Source of the DNA: Xanthobacter flavus
GTDB lineage: Bacteria; Pseudomonadota; Alphaproteobacteria; Rhizobiales; Xanthobacteraceae
Direction: 5' to 3'
Assembly (NCBI RefSeq): GCF_017875275.1
Contig: NZ_JAGGML010000001.1
Coordinates: 2,377,001-2,441,000 of the forward strand
Length of the DNA stretch: 64,000 nucleotides
In this document: in pieces, positions 1 through 8,945 of the stretch
Layout of the letters: the number at the start of each line of letters is the position of its first letter
Numbering within the stretch: the first letter of the stretch is position 1
Position numbers and translations under genes: made by a program
The notes under the pieces: generated by a model
What the model was told of the DNA's origin: nothing
Seen by the model: the letters and a program-made list of their open reading frames with translations, nothing else
Databases searched by the model: none

Positions 1-261
1 CGCATGCGCGCGGTCGAGGAGGGACTGCCGCTGGTGCGGGCGGCGAACACGGGCATCTCAGCCATCATTGATCCCGTGGGGCGTATTGTCGCATCACTTG
101 GTCTCGGCCGGGAGGGCTTGGTGGACGGTCCCCTGCCAAAGGCGCTGGAAACGGTTTCTCTCGCTGCCAAGCTTGGCGGTATAATTCTTTTTGCTCTTCT
201 GGCCGCGGCCCTCATTTTAGCGGCCATACCGCTTTGCGGTTGCATTACACGCAAAGGTTGA
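1..261 (+). CDS. lnt: apolipoprotein N-acyltransferase, C-terminal fragment (5' end outside window)
   Basis: The last 86 residues of an open frame that enters the window from the left. The segment LVRAANTGISAIIDPVGR is typical of the end of the carbon-nitrogen-hydrolase domain of Lnt. It is followed by a hydrophobic helix (about residues 55-77) matching the final membrane segment of Lnt, which transfers the third acyl chain onto lipoproteins at the periplasmic face of the inner membrane. The order lnt, XRE regulator, metK, trmB is common in Hyphomicrobiales and supports the call. The catalytic triad lies outside the window, so activity cannot be judged. Confidence 0.85.
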   Translation, partial: RMRAVEEGLPLVRAANTGISAIIDPVGRIVASLGLGREGLVDGPLPKALETVSLAAKLGGIILFALLAAALILAAIPLCGCITRKG

Positions 262-360
262 TCGACGCATACCGATTGTATGCCTATGTTCGCCGGCAAT
301 CAGGGCAGCCTTCGCGATGCGAAGTATCGAGTAATCTTTTCCGACATAGCCGGAGAGACC

Positions 361-768
361 ATGGTCAAGAAGGCGCCGAACCCTATTGATAAGCACGTTG
401 GCTCGCGTGTCCGCATGAGGCGGATGATGGTGGGAATGAGCCAGGAAAAGCTGGGCGAGCATCTGGGCATCACCTTCCAGCAGATCCAGAAGTACGAGAA
501 GGGCACGAATCGCATCGGCGCGAGCCGCCTCCAGCAGATTTCCATTGTCCTCGGCGTTCCCGTCGCCTTCTTCTTCGAAGGCGCTCCCACCGTCGGCCCG
601 GAAGGTGAGGGTTTCTCGGAAGAACAGTCCCCCGCCTATGTCTCCGACTTCCTCGCCACGTCCGACGGACTGACGCTCACCCGGAACTTCATGCGGATCT
701 CCGACGCCCGCGTGCGGCGCCGCATCGTCGATCTGGTGATCGCCATCGCCGGCGAAACGGAGGCGTGA
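361..768 (+). CDS. XRE-family helix-turn-helix transcriptional regulator
   Basis: A 135-residue protein with a Cro/C1-type helix-turn-helix at about residues 12-66; SQEKLGEHLGITFQQIQKYE covers the two DNA-binding helices. The tail of about 65 residues is the conserved C-terminal part of the rhizobial regulator found between lnt and metK. I chose the ATG at 361 over an upstream ATG at 280 because GGAGAG lies just before it and family members begin MxKKAPNPIDKHVG. Its targets are not evident from the sequence. It lies 107 bases before metK on the same strand, so co-regulation is possible, but a hairpin lies between them. Confidence 0.85.
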   Translation: MVKKAPNPIDKHVGSRVRMRRMMVGMSQEKLGEHLGITFQQIQKYEKGTNRIGASRLQQISIVLGVPVAFFFEGAPTVGPEGEGFSEEQSPAYVSDFLATSDGLTLTRNFMRISDARVRRRIVDLVIAIAGETEA

Positions 769-770
769 AG

Positions 771-788
771 CGTTCGTTTTGGCGAACG
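771..788 (+). other. small hairpin between the XRE gene and metK
   Basis: CGTTCG, the loop TTTTGG, then CGAACG form a perfect 6-bp stem immediately after the XRE stop codon. No T-tract follows, so it is not a convincing intrinsic terminator. It could be an attenuation element, an mRNA-stabilising stem or chance. I could not fold the whole 107-base leader into any SAM-sensing riboswitch class I know. Confidence 0.3.
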
Positions 789-875
789 ATTTCGCGCTGA
801 CGACCTTGACCGCCCGCCGCTGCGTTGCGAAAAAGGGTTGCCGCACCGTGGCGCGGGCGAAACAGGGGCCGTCTT

Positions 876-2069
876 ATGGCGCGTCAATCGTATCTTTTCA
901 CGAGCGAATCGGTTTCCGAGGGACATCCGGACAAGGTCTGTGACCGGATTTCCGACGAGGTGGTCGACACCTTCTTCCGCACTGCGGAAACGGAAGGCTG
1001 GGACCCGAGCCAGATTCGCGTTGCCTGCGAGACGCTGGCCACCACCAACAAGGTGGTGATCGCCGGCGAGACCCGCGGCCCGTCGTCCATCACCAAGGAT
1101 CTCCTCTCCCACGCCGCGCGCCTTGCCATCAAGGACATCGGCTACGAGCAGGACGGCTTCCATTGGGAAAACGCCGACATCGACGTTCTGCTGCATGCCC
1201 AGTCTGCGGACATCGCGCAGGGCGTGGACATCGCCGGCAACAAGGATGAGGGCGCCGGCGACCAGGGCATCATGTTCGGCTATGCCGTGCGCGAGACCCC
1301 GGAGCTGATGCCGGCTCCCATCTTTTATGCCCACAAGATCCTGAAGGTGCTGGCGGACGCCCGTCACTCCGGCGAAACCCATGCGCTTGGCCCCGACGCC
1401 AAGAGCCAGGTCACCGTGCAGTACGAGAACGGCAAGCCGGTCGGCGTGACGCAGATCGTGCTGTCCACCCAGCACATGGACGAGCACCTCACGTCCCACG
1501 ACGTGAAGTCCATCGTCGAGCCCTACATCAAGAAGACCCTGCCGGACGGCTGGGTGACGGACGCCACCGTCTGGCACGTCAACCCCACCGGCAAGTTCGT
1601 CATCGGCGGTCCCGACGGCGACTGCGGCCTCACCGGCCGCAAGATCATCGTGGACACCTACGGCGGTGCCGCACCGCACGGCGGTGGCGCCTTCTCCGGC
1701 AAGGACCCGACCAAGGTGGACCGTTCGGCCGCCTATGCCGCGCGCTACCTCGCCAAGAACGTGGTCGCTGCCGACCTCGCCGACCGCGCCACCATCCAGC
1801 TCGCCTATGCCATCGGCGTGTCCGACCCGCTGGCGGTCTATGTAGACCTCCACGGCACCGGCAAGGTGGACGAGGCGAAGCTTGAGAAGGTGCTGCGCGA
1901 GGTGATGAACCTGCGCCCCCGCGGCATTCGCGAGCATCTCGGCCTCACCAAGCCGATCTACGCCCGCACCGCCGCCTACGGCCATTTCGGCCGCGCGCCG
2001 GAAGCGGACGGCGGCTTCTCCTGGGAGAAGACAGATCTCGTCGACGCGCTCAAGTCGGCCGTGGCCTGA
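876..2069 (+). CDS. metK: S-adenosylmethionine synthetase
   Basis: This 397-residue cytosolic enzyme makes S-adenosylmethionine from ATP and methionine. Family signatures are plain: [14 protein letters not shown] near the N terminus, the [15 protein letters not shown]-binding motif near residue 120, and [15 protein letters not shown] toward the C terminus. Full length matches bacterial MetK. The ATG at 876 was chosen because [20 protein letters not shown] is the normal N terminus; the 17 upstream in-frame codons are not conserved-looking. A strong intrinsic terminator follows at 2117-2154, so metK probably forms its own unit or ends the XRE-metK unit. Confidence 0.97.
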   Translation: MARQSYLFTSESVSEGHPDKVCDRISDEVVDTFFRTAETEGWDPSQIRVACETLATTNKVVIAGETRGPSSITKDLLSHAARLAIKDIGYEQDGFHWENADIDVLLHAQSADIAQGVDIAGNKDEGAGDQGIMFGYAVRETPELMPAPIFYAHKILKVLADARHSGETHALGPDAKSQVTVQYENGKPVGVTQIVLSTQHMDEHLTSHDVKSIVEPYIKKTLPDGWVTDATVWHVNPTGKFVIGGPDGDCGLTGRKIIVDTYGGAAPHGGGAFSGKDPTKVDRSAAYAARYLAKNVVAADLADRATIQLAYAIGVSDPLAVYVDLHGTGKVDEAKLEKVLREVMNLRPRGIREHLGLTKPIYARTAAYGHFGRAPEADGGFSWEKTDLVDALKSAVA

Positions 2070-2116
2070 GCCTCAAGGGCTGCCACGTCGATCTTGATGG
2101 CACCTGAGTTGACCCG

Positions 2117-2154
2117 CCGGCCGGATTGCCCCGCAGTCCGGCCGGTGCCTTTTT
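2117..2154 (+). terminator. intrinsic terminator after metK
   Basis: CCGGCCGGA and TCCGGCCGG form a perfect 9-bp GC-rich stem around an 11-base loop, followed a few bases later by TTTTT. It sits about 50 bases after the metK stop and only a few bases before the start chosen for trmB. It therefore separates metK transcription from trmB, and it also argues against a TTG start at 2126 that would lie inside it. Confidence 0.85.
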
Positions 2155-2158
2155 CAGC

Positions 2159-2923
2159 ATGACGCCCATGAGCCCAGACCCGACCCAGCACCGCGCAGAC
2201 CCCGACGATCGAGGCGGACCCACGGACCTCCTCGCCGGAGCCGAGGCTGCGGAGGCGCGCGGCGCCTTCTACGGCCGGCGCATCGGCAAGACGCTGCGCG
2301 GCCTGCAACAGGATGCGCTCGCGCATCTTCTGCCGCGCTACAGGCTCGACCTGGATGCGGCCGTCGCACCGGCCGACCTCTTCACCGCGCCAAGGCAAGG
2401 GTACTGGCTGGAGATCGGCTGCGGCTGCGGCGAGCACCTGATCGACCACGCGGCGCGGCGGCCGGACATGGGCTTCATCGGCGTCGAGCCGTTCCTCAAC
2501 GGCCTTGCGCGGATGCTGGTGGATCTCGATGCCCGGAGCCTCGCAAACGTGCGGGTCTTCGACCTCGACGCGGCACTGCTGCTCGACCGGCTGCCCACGG
2601 GAAGCCTCGATGGGGTGGACCTCTTCTATCCCGATCCCTGGCCGAAGAAGCGGCATTGGAAGCGGCGCTTCGTGCGCCCGGACAATCTCGACCGGTTCGC
2701 CCGGGTCATCCGCCCCGGCGGCGTGTTCCGCTTCGCTTCCGACGTTCCCCATTATGTCGGCTGGACGCTCGCCCATACCCGCGCGCACGGCGCATTCACA
2801 TGGCAGGCGGAGCGCGCCGACGACTGGCGCACGCCTTATCCGTTCTGGCCGGGTACGCGTTACGAGGCGAAGGCCGTGGCGCACGGCCGCGTGCCGACTT
2901 ACCTCACCTTCGTGCGGCGCTAG
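2159..2923 (+). CDS. trmB: tRNA (guanine-N7)-methyltransferase
   Basis: About 254 residues, a SAM-dependent enzyme that methylates G46 in the tRNA variable loop. The SAM-binding motif EIGCGCGEHLIDHA lies near residue 80. The family hallmark LFYPDPWPKKRHWKRRFV lies near 155-172 and holds the tRNA/guanine-binding region. The C-terminal TPYPFWPGTRYE... stretch is usual for TrmB. The start is uncertain: ATG at 2159 or ATG at 2168, neither with a clear ribosome-binding site because the metK terminator lies just upstream. The adjacency to metK, which supplies its cofactor, is conserved in related bacteria. Confidence 0.92.
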   Translation: MTPMSPDPTQHRADPDDRGGPTDLLAGAEAAEARGAFYGRRIGKTLRGLQQDALAHLLPRYRLDLDAAVAPADLFTAPRQGYWLEIGCGCGEHLIDHAARRPDMGFIGVEPFLNGLARMLVDLDARSLANVRVFDLDAALLLDRLPTGSLDGVDLFYPDPWPKKRHWKRRFVRPDNLDRFARVIRPGGVFRFASDVPHYVGWTLAHTRAHGAFTWQAERADDWRTPYPFWPGTRYEAKAVAHGRVPTYLTFVRR

Positions 2924-2929
2924 AAACCC

Positions 2930-3796
2930 TCACTCACCTGCGGCATAGAGCGCGGACAGGCCTTCGCGATAGGTCGGATGGCGCAGGATGACGCCGAGTT
3001 CTTCCTTGAGCCGGGCGTTGCCGACGCGCTTGTTGCCGGCCCAGAAGGAGAGCGCCATGGGGCTCATCTCCCGCGCTGCCTGATCAAACGGAATGGCCGG
3101 CGGCGGCTCCATGCCCAACAGGCTCGCGGCGTAGACGATGGGATCGCCGGGCGGGGCCGGCAGGTCGTCAGTGACGTTGATGACCCCGTCATAGCGGTGG
3201 GCGATGGCCGCGCGGATGGCGCAGACGATGTCGTCCACATGGATGCGGTTGAACACCTGCCCGGGCTTGTCGATGCGCCGCGCCTCACCGGCCCGCAGCT
3301 GGACCAGCGCATTGCGGCCCGGACCATAGATGCCGGCCAGACGCAGCACCGCCACGCGGATGCCGTGCCGCAGGCCGAAAGCCTGCCAGTCGGCTTCCGC
3401 CCTCAGCCGGCGTTCGAGGCGCGCGCTGCCGGCGCGTGGCGGCGTGGTCTCATCGACCCAGGCGCCATCGTGGTTGCCGTACACCCCGAGCGTGGTGAGA
3501 TAGATCACCTGCTTCAGCCGGCCGGCGGCAAGAATTTCCGCACCGCAGCACAGGATCGGGTCGCCGGTTTCGTCCGGAGGAGCGGACGCGAGCAGGATTC
3601 GTGCATCGCTCAGCGCGGCGGCCAGCTCCGGGCCGAGCGTCTTCCCGTCGAAGGCGAACGCCTCCACATCCCGCGGAAAGGCGGACAGGCGCGCCGCATC
3701 CCGCGCGGTTCCGATGACGCGGCCGAAGGCGGCCCGATCCTCGGCCAAGAGGTGCCGGGCGCAATAGCCGAAGCCGATGGCGGCAAGCGAGATCAT
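2930..3796 (-). CDS. NAD(P)-dependent epimerase/SDR-like protein (YeeZ-type)
   Basis: A 288-residue Rossmann-fold protein. The N terminus, ISLAAIGFGYCARHLL, resembles the nucleotide-binding glycine motif. IYLTTLGVYGNHDGAWVDE is the region that carries the catalytic tyrosine in epimerases of this family. The substrate is unknown; relatives are annotated as NAD-dependent epimerases or YeeZ-like proteins. Its ATG overlaps the plsC stop in an ATGA arrangement (3793-3796), so it is probably translated by coupling as the last gene of the fur-plsC-SDR unit. Confidence 0.75.
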   Translation of the reverse strand: MISLAAIGFGYCARHLLAEDRAAFGRVIGTARDAARLSAFPRDVEAFAFDGKTLGPELAAALSDARILLASAPPDETGDPILCCGAEILAAGRLKQVIYLTTLGVYGNHDGAWVDETTPPRAGSARLERRLRAEADWQAFGLRHGIRVAVLRLAGIYGPGRNALVQLRAGEARRIDKPGQVFNRIHVDDIVCAIRAAIAHRYDGVINVTDDLPAPPGDPIVYAASLLGMEPPPAIPFDQAAREMSPMALSFWAGNKRVGNARLKEELGVILRHPTYREGLSALYAAGE

Positions 3797-4758
3797 GACC
3801 CGTTGATGCCGGAGGTGGGCGTATCGGGCAAGAGCTGCTGCACTGGCTGCGGCGTTGCCTGATCGTCCGCCCGCCCGGCGAGGGCGCTGGCGCACAGCCG
3901 GCGTACCGTCGCCTCGCTCTCGCGCGTGACGCTCTTGCGGTCATGGGCGGCATCGAGCCGCACCGGAGCGCCGAAGCTCACCTCCACGTCGATGGCACCG
4001 TGGCGCAGAACGTCCATGAGATGAGGGGCAAGCTCCATGTCGCCGAACCAGGCCGCCACTGGCCTGTGGCTGCGGCCCATCGGCAGGCCCTGAAGGCGCA
4101 CATAGGAGACGGCGAGGGGCTGCACCACCACCTCCGTCCCGGCGGCGAAGGCCTCGCGCGCGGCACCCACCAGAGCCGTGCGGAACGGCAGCACGCGGTT
4201 GCCGTCGCTCGACGTCCCCTCCGCGAACAGCACCACGGGGTCACCGTCGGCGAGGCGGCCGGCGATCTCCCGGTTCACCGCTCCGGTGGCGTGGCGGCGC
4301 TGGCGATCAACGAAGACGGTCCGCTGGAATTTCGCGAGAAGGCCGATGAGAGGCCAGCCCGCCACTTCGCTCTTCGCCACGAAGAACAGGGGCGTCAGGG
4401 AGCCGACCACCGGAATGTCGAGCCAGGAGGCGTGGTTGGCGAGGATCAGTAGCGGCCGGTCGGCGGCCGGCGTCCCGCGCACATGCACGCGCACGCCGAT
4501 CATCCGCAGCAGGATGCGGTGATAGAGCCGCGGGATGTGGCGGCGGGCATCGAGGCCGAGCTTGAGCGAGATCCATTGCGCGGGAATGCCCGCCAGCGTC
4601 ACCGCGCCGACGACCGACAGCACACCGGCGAGCCGGAGGCGGTCCATCAGGCGCGAGACGCCGGGCTGTTCCGGACCGAGGGGCGCGAGTCCCGCCGGCG
4701 GATGGGACTGACCGTCGCTGGGAGCGGGCGCCGCGGGCGGCCCGCCGGGGGACATCAC
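3793..4758 (-). CDS. plsC: 1-acyl-sn-glycerol-3-phosphate acyltransferase
   Basis: A 321-residue membrane-associated acyltransferase that converts lysophosphatidate to phosphatidate in phospholipid synthesis. It has the NHASWLD block (HX4D catalytic motif) and the FAEGTSSDGN block (EGT motif) in the right order and spacing, after an N-terminal hydrophobic segment (VLSVVGAVTLAGIP). The first 45 or so residues are Pro/Gly-rich and not conserved-looking. The start codon overlaps the stop of the upstream Fur-family gene (4755-4758), and its own stop overlaps the next start, so three genes are translationally coupled. Why a Fur-type regulator is joined to a lipid acyltransferase is not evident here, but the pairing is seen in other rhizobia. 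Confidence 0.9.
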   Translation of the reverse strand: MMSPGGPPAAPAPSDGQSHPPAGLAPLGPEQPGVSRLMDRLRLAGVLSVVGAVTLAGIPAQWISLKLGLDARRHIPRLYHRILLRMIGVRVHVRGTPAADRPLLILANHASWLDIPVVGSLTPLFFVAKSEVAGWPLIGLLAKFQRTVFVDRQRRHATGAVNREIAGRLADGDPVVLFAEGTSSDGNRVLPFRTALVGAAREAFAAGTEVVVQPLAVSYVRLQGLPMGRSHRPVAAWFGDMELAPHLMDVLRHGAIDVEVSFGAPVRLDAAHDRKSVTRESEATVRRLCASALAGRADDQATPQPVQQLLPDTPTSGINGS

Positions 4759-5186
4759 GGCTTCTCGTCCTCGTCGAGGGGCACCGCGTAAAGCTCGAGG
4801 CGGTGGCCCCGCAGCTTGAAGCCCAGCTCGCGGGCGATCTGCTCCTGCAACGCCTCGATCTGTTCGGAGCGGAACTCGATGACCTGGCCGGACCTGAGAT
4901 CGATCAGATGGTCATGGTGCTCGTCGGGCATCTGTTCGTAGCGGGCGCGGCCGTCGCCGAAGTCGTGCCGTTCGATGATGCCGGCATCCTCCAGCATCTT
5001 CACGGTGCGATAGACCGTGGAGATGGAGATGTTGTCGTCGATGGCCACCGCGCGGCGGTGCAATTCCTCCACGTCGGGATGATCCTGCGCGCCCGACAGC
5101 ACGCGGGCGATGACCCGGCGCTGCTCGGTCATCCGCATGCCCTTGGCGAGGCAGGCTTCCTCAATGAGGCTGATCTTTCCGCTCAA
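4755..5186 (-). CDS. fur: Fur/Mur-family metal-responsive transcriptional regulator
   Basis: A 143-residue winged-helix metalloregulator. RMTEQRRVIARVLSGAQDHP and SISTVYRTVKMLEDAGI cover the DNA-binding domain, and EEHHDHLID-like PDEHHDHLID holds the regulatory metal ligands. There are no CXXC pairs for a structural zinc, as in the alphaproteobacterial Fur/Mur group, where the rhizobial member mainly senses manganese. Whether this one senses Fe or Mn cannot be decided from sequence. It heads a coupled unit with plsC and an SDR-like gene. A second Fur-family gene of the Zur type lies at 52069-52593. Confidence 0.9.
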   Translation of the reverse strand: MSGKISLIEEACLAKGMRMTEQRRVIARVLSGAQDHPDVEELHRRAVAIDDNISISTVYRTVKMLEDAGIIERHDFGDGRARYEQMPDEHHDHLIDLRSGQVIEFRSEQIEALQEQIARELGFKLRGHRLELYAVPLDEDEKP

Positions 5187-5291
5187 GCGGACCTCCGCGA
5201 CGACCCGGGAACTTTCCCCTGCCTTATCGCGCCGCCGCTTCAGCGCCGCAAGGGGGCGGACAAAGGCTCGCCGATGCTCGGTTGCCGCAAC

Positions 5292-5768
5292 TCAGAAGTC
5301 GCGACGCAGCAACAGCGCGTCGGCCCCGCCTGCATAATAACCGCGCCGGCGGCCGACCTCTGCATAGCCAAGGCGGGCGTAGAGCGTGCGGGCGGCGGCG
5401 TTGCCCGCCTCCACCTCCAGGAAGGAGGTCGAGATGCCTTCCACGGCGAGGCGCGCGAGATGGAAGGACACCAGCGCCCGTCCGATCCCGCGGCGGCGGC
5501 GGTCGGTGACCACGGCAACGGTGAGGATTTCCGATTCGGGCGGCACGGCATGGGAGAGGATAAAGCCCACCGGCGGCTTGCGGGGGCCGAGCGTCGCCAC
5601 ATGGGCGCGCACCGCGCGGTCGGCGAGGAGCCGCTCGAACTCGTCGGCATCCCAGCCCCGGGCGAAGGCGCGGGCGTGGATTGCGGTGAGCTGGGGAATG
5701 TCCGTCGCCGTGGCGACCCGCAGCAGCGGCGGGCGGGGCGGAAACAGACGGTCGAGCAGGCGCTTCAT
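5292..5768 (-). CDS. rimI: ribosomal-protein-alanine N-acetyltransferase-like GNAT protein
   Basis: A 158-residue GNAT acetyltransferase. The acetyl-CoA-binding loop RRRRGIGRALV (R/Q-x-x-G-x-G/A) is near residue 93, followed by the usual EVEAGNAAARTLYARLGY segment. The RimI name rests on its position next to tsaB, which is conserved across bacteria; the true target may be a ribosomal protein or another N terminus. The start ATG at 5768 overlaps the tsaB stop (5765), giving ATGA coupling. About 105 bases separate it from the Fur-family gene. Confidence 0.85.
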   Translation of the reverse strand: MKRLLDRLFPPRPPLLRVATATDIPQLTAIHARAFARGWDADEFERLLADRAVRAHVATLGPRKPPVGFILSHAVPPESEILTVAVVTDRRRRGIGRALVSFHLARLAVEGISTSFLEVEAGNAAARTLYARLGYAEVGRRRGYYAGGADALLLRRDF

Positions 5769-6448
5769 CGGCGGGCGATGCGGGCCTTGTCCTGCGGTTT
5801 GGCATCCGGTGGCCGCAGGTAGAGCGGGCGCGGCTCGGCCGCTTCGGGATCGGCCACCGAGCCCAGCCGGGCGACCCACGCCACGTCGGGCGCCGGCGTG
5901 TCGTCGACCAGCTCCGGCAGCTTTTCGGCCGGCGGCCAGGCATCGGCCACGAGATTCGCACCCGAGCCGACGATGCGCACCGCGCCGATGGCCACGGACC
6001 GCGCTGCCTCCCGCACGCTGGTGATGCGCGGGGCGATCAGCGTACGCCCGCCGACGCCGAACATCTGGAGGAAGACATGGCCATGGCGGGCATCGATGGC
6101 CGAGACCACGGGCACCGCATCGTCATGGGCAAGATAAGGCGCTGCGAGCGCGGCCAGCGTCGTCACGCCCAGCACCGGCCGATTGGCGGTGAGGCCGAAG
6201 CCACGGGCGGCCGACAGGCCCACCCGCAGCCCGGTGAAGCTGCCGGGACCTACCGTCACCGCGATGCGGGCGAGATGCTCGAAATCGATGCCGGCGGCGC
6301 TCATCACCTGCTCGACGAGCGGGATGAGCGTTTCCGCATGTCCCCGCTCCATGAGCAGCGAATCGCCCGAGACGATGCTGTCCGTCTCGGTGTCGAGCAC
6401 CGCGGCGGAGCAGGCGGCAAGCGCCGTGTCTATGGCGAGGACATACAT
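5765..6448 (-). CDS. tsaB: tRNA threonylcarbamoyladenosine biosynthesis protein TsaB
   Basis: A 227-residue ASKHA-fold protein that, with TsaD and TsaE, makes the t6A37 modification of ANN-decoding tRNAs. VLAIDTALAACSAAVLD at the N terminus and VGPGSFTGLRVGLSAARG near residue 70 are the family signatures. I chose ATG 6448 rather than an upstream alternative because MYVLAIDTA is the expected N terminus; the upstream 24 codons are not conserved-looking. It is coupled to rimI downstream. Confidence 0.92.
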   Translation of the reverse strand: MYVLAIDTALAACSAAVLDTETDSIVSGDSLLMERGHAETLIPLVEQVMSAAGIDFEHLARIAVTVGPGSFTGLRVGLSAARGFGLTANRPVLGVTTLAALAAPYLAHDDAVPVVSAIDARHGHVFLQMFGVGGRTLIAPRITSVREAARSVAIGAVRIVGSGANLVADAWPPAEKLPELVDDTPAPDVAWVARLGSVADPEAAEPRPLYLRPPDAKPQDKARIARR

Positions 6449-6576
6449 GAACGCGGGCACCCCGATCGCCGCCACGATCAACCGAAACCGTGGCGGGGGG
6501 AAGCGGCCCGGCACGCTCACTTTCGGGAAAGGTTAACGCTACCGTTCCCAAATACCACTGATCCGCCTCGCGGGGT

Positions 6577-7137
6577 TCAGACCGCGCGGACTTCCGCAAC
6601 TTCCGGCACGAAATGCTTCAGCAGGTTCTCGATGCCGTTCTTGAGCGTGGCGGTGGAGGAGGGGCAGCCCGAGCAGGAGCCCTTCATGTTGAGGAATACC
6701 ACGCCATCCTCGAAGCCCCGGAAGGTGATGTCGCCGCCGTCATTGGCGACCGCCGGGCGCACCCGCGTCTCCAGCAGTTCCTTGATGGTGGCGACGATCT
6801 CGCCATCCTTCGCGTCGAAGAACTCCTCGCCGTCGCCCACCTCCGGCTTCACCCCCTCCGACAGCACCGGGGCGCCGGACATGAAGTGCTCCATGATGGC
6901 GCCGAGGATGGCGGGCTTGAGCTGCGGCCATTCGCTGTCGGCCTTGGTCACGGTCACGAAGTCCGAGCCCAGCATCACCGCCGATACGCCGCGCACATCG
7001 AAGAGCCGCTGGGCGAGCGGGGAGAGATCGGCGTCCTCGGCCGAGCGCAGGTCGAGAACACCCTCGCCGAGCACCGAACGGCCGGGCAGGAACTTCAGGG
7101 TCGCCGGGTTCGGCGTGGTTTCCGTCTGGATGAACAT
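6577..7137 (-). CDS. nfu: NifU-family Fe-S cluster carrier (Nfu)
   Basis: 186 residues with an N-terminal Nfu domain beginning MFIQTETTPNPATLKFLPG and a C-terminal NifU-like domain carrying the CSGCPSS (CXXC) cluster-binding motif. Nfu receives Fe-S clusters from the assembly scaffold and passes them to client enzymes. I chose ATG 7137, with GAGG upstream, over an in-frame TTG two codons earlier. The genes hemJ, hemE and ispG elsewhere in the window are not obviously linked to it. It sits alone between rho and tsaB. Confidence 0.93.
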   Translation of the reverse strand: MFIQTETTPNPATLKFLPGRSVLGEGVLDLRSAEDADLSPLAQRLFDVRGVSAVMLGSDFVTVTKADSEWPQLKPAILGAIMEHFMSGAPVLSEGVKPEVGDGEEFFDAKDGEIVATIKELLETRVRPAVANDGGDITFRGFEDGVVFLNMKGSCSGCPSSTATLKNGIENLLKHFVPEVAEVRAV

Positions 7138-7336
7138 GGCCAATCCTCAAAAGAAACGGCGCGGGGAAAACCCGCCGGTTTCTTCCAAGATAGGGAGGAC
7201 GCCGCCAAACGGGAAGGGAGCGATCCGGGATCGTCCCGAATTGACACGCCCTGCCTGAGCGTCGCCGAACGGGAGCGGAACGAAGGGGGCGCGAATCACG
7301 CGCAGGGTATCGTTGCCTGTTCGTTCCTGACCAACC

Positions 7337-7357
7337 GGGCCGGGACAGGCCCGGCCC
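7337..7357 (-). terminator. GC-rich hairpin downstream of rho
   Basis: GGGCCGGG and CCCGGCCC pair perfectly around a five-base loop about 25 bases past the rho stop codon. A second stem (TGAGGGCGC with GCGCCCTCA, 7364-7385) overlaps the rho stop codon itself. Neither is followed by a T-tract on the minus strand, so they are more likely 3'-end stabilising or Rho-associated structures than classic intrinsic terminators. Confidence 0.45.
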
Positions 7358-7382
7358 GTAGAGTGAGGGCGCGGAAGCGCCC

Positions 7383-8654
7383 TCAGGTATTCATGGAATC
7401 GAAGAAGTCCTGATTTTTCTTCGTCTGCCGCAGCTTGTCGAGCAGGAACTCGATGGCGTCGACCGTGCCCATCGGGTTGAGGATGCGGCGCAGGACGTAC
7501 ATCTTCTTGAGCGTGTCGGCGGGGACCAGAAGCTCTTCCTTGCGGGTGCCGGACCGGGTGATGTCGATGGCCGGGAACACGCGCTTGTCGGAGACCTTGC
7601 GGTCGAGAATGACTTCCGAATTGCCGGTACCCTTGAACTCCTCGAAGATCACCTCATCCATGCGCGAGCCGGTCTCGATGAGGGCGGTCGCGATGATGGT
7701 GAGGGAGCCGCCTTCCTCGATGTTTCGCGCCGCGCCGAAGAAGCGTTTCGGCCGCTGGAGGGCGTTGGCGTCCACGCCGCCGGTCAGCACCTTGCCGGAG
7801 GACGGCACCACGGTGTTGTAGGCGCGGCCGAGGCGGGTGATGGAATCGAGGAGAATCACCACGTCGCGGCCATGCTCGACAAGGCGCTTGGCCTTCTCGA
7901 TCACCATCTCGGCCACCTGCACATGGCGCACGGCCGGCTCGTCGAAGGTGGAGGAGACCACCTCGCCCTTCACCGAGCGCTGCATGTCGGTGACTTCCTC
8001 GGGCCGCTCGTCGATGAGCAGCACGATCAGGAAGCATTCCGGATGGTTGGCGGTGATGGACTTGGCGATGTTCTGCAGCAGCACCGTCTTGCCGGTGCGG
8101 GGCGGCGCGACGATGAGGCCGCGCTGGCCTTTGCCGATGGGCGCCACGATGTCGATGATGCGCGGCGAGAAGTCTTTCTTGCTGCCCGCGGGCTCATCGT
8201 GTTCGAGCTTGAGCCGCTCGTCGGGATAGAGCGGCGTGAGATTGTCGAAATTGATCTTGTGCCGCGACTTCTCAGGGTCCTCGAAATTGATCGTGTTGAC
8301 CTTGAGCAGCGCGAAATAGCGTTCGCCCTCCTTGGGAGAGCGGATCTGCCCCTCCACGGTGTCGCCGGTGCGCAGGCCGAAGCGGCGGATCTGGGAGGGG
8401 GAGACATAGATGTCGTCGGGGCCAGGCAGATAATTGGCCTCGGGGGAGCGCAGGAAGGCGAAGCCATCCTGCAGCACCTCGACGACGCCCTCGCCAATGA
8501 TCTCCGTCTCGGTGGCAGCCAGCTGCTTGAGGATGGCGAACATCAGCTCCTGCTTGCGGAGCGTGCTGGCGTTTTCCACCTCATTCTCCTCGGCGAAGGC
8601 GAGGAGCTCGACGGGGGTCTTGGACTTGAGGTCTTGAAGTTTCACTTCCCGCAT
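7383..8654 (-). CDS. rho: transcription termination factor Rho
   Basis: 423 residues, the homohexameric RNA-dependent ATPase that ends transcription. The N-terminal RNA-binding cold-shock-like domain (about residues 50-120), the Walker A PPRTGKT near 180, the [13 protein letters not shown] segment and the arginine-finger region are all present at normal spacing. The longer frame upstream is non-coding in character; [18 protein letters not shown] is the expected N terminus. rho close to the origin with hemE is typical for this group. The 290 bases between rho and hemJ show no gene or clear signal. Confidence 0.98.
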   Translation of the reverse strand: MREVKLQDLKSKTPVELLAFAEENEVENASTLRKQELMFAILKQLAATETEIIGEGVVEVLQDGFAFLRSPEANYLPGPDDIYVSPSQIRRFGLRTGDTVEGQIRSPKEGERYFALLKVNTINFEDPEKSRHKINFDNLTPLYPDERLKLEHDEPAGSKKDFSPRIIDIVAPIGKGQRGLIVAPPRTGKTVLLQNIAKSITANHPECFLIVLLIDERPEEVTDMQRSVKGEVVSSTFDEPAVRHVQVAEMVIEKAKRLVEHGRDVVILLDSITRLGRAYNTVVPSSGKVLTGGVDANALQRPKRFFGAARNIEEGGSLTIIATALIETGSRMDEVIFEEFKGTGNSEVILDRKVSDKRVFPAIDITRSGTRKEELLVPADTLKKMYVLRRILNPMGTVDAIEFLLDKLRQTKKNQDFFDSMNT

Positions 8655-8945
8655 AAGGGAAAGCCTCGATGGGTATTGGGGGGCCGGGAGCCGATCGGTC
8701 AGGATCGGGGTCGGCTGGTGGAGGGAAGGACGGGATCGCAGGTCTTCAGGGGAAGCCGGGGCACGCAGCTCGCCGCCTGACGCGCCGGACGGACCAAGAC
8801 GGCTCCACCAGGACAGCGTCTTCAAGACGACGCCAAGAGCGGATGCCGGACCGAAAGGAAGCGCGTTCGCCTGCGTTTGGGAAAGCACGCGCAAGATAGG
8901 CGCGCCGTGAAGGCCGCGCAAGTCCCCCTTAAGGCGAGGGTCGTA

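Noticed and set aside
769-875. Possible SAM-responsive riboswitch before metK
   Set aside because: Only a 6-bp hairpin is seen. I found no pseudoknot or conserved core of any SAM riboswitch class, so only the hairpin is listed.
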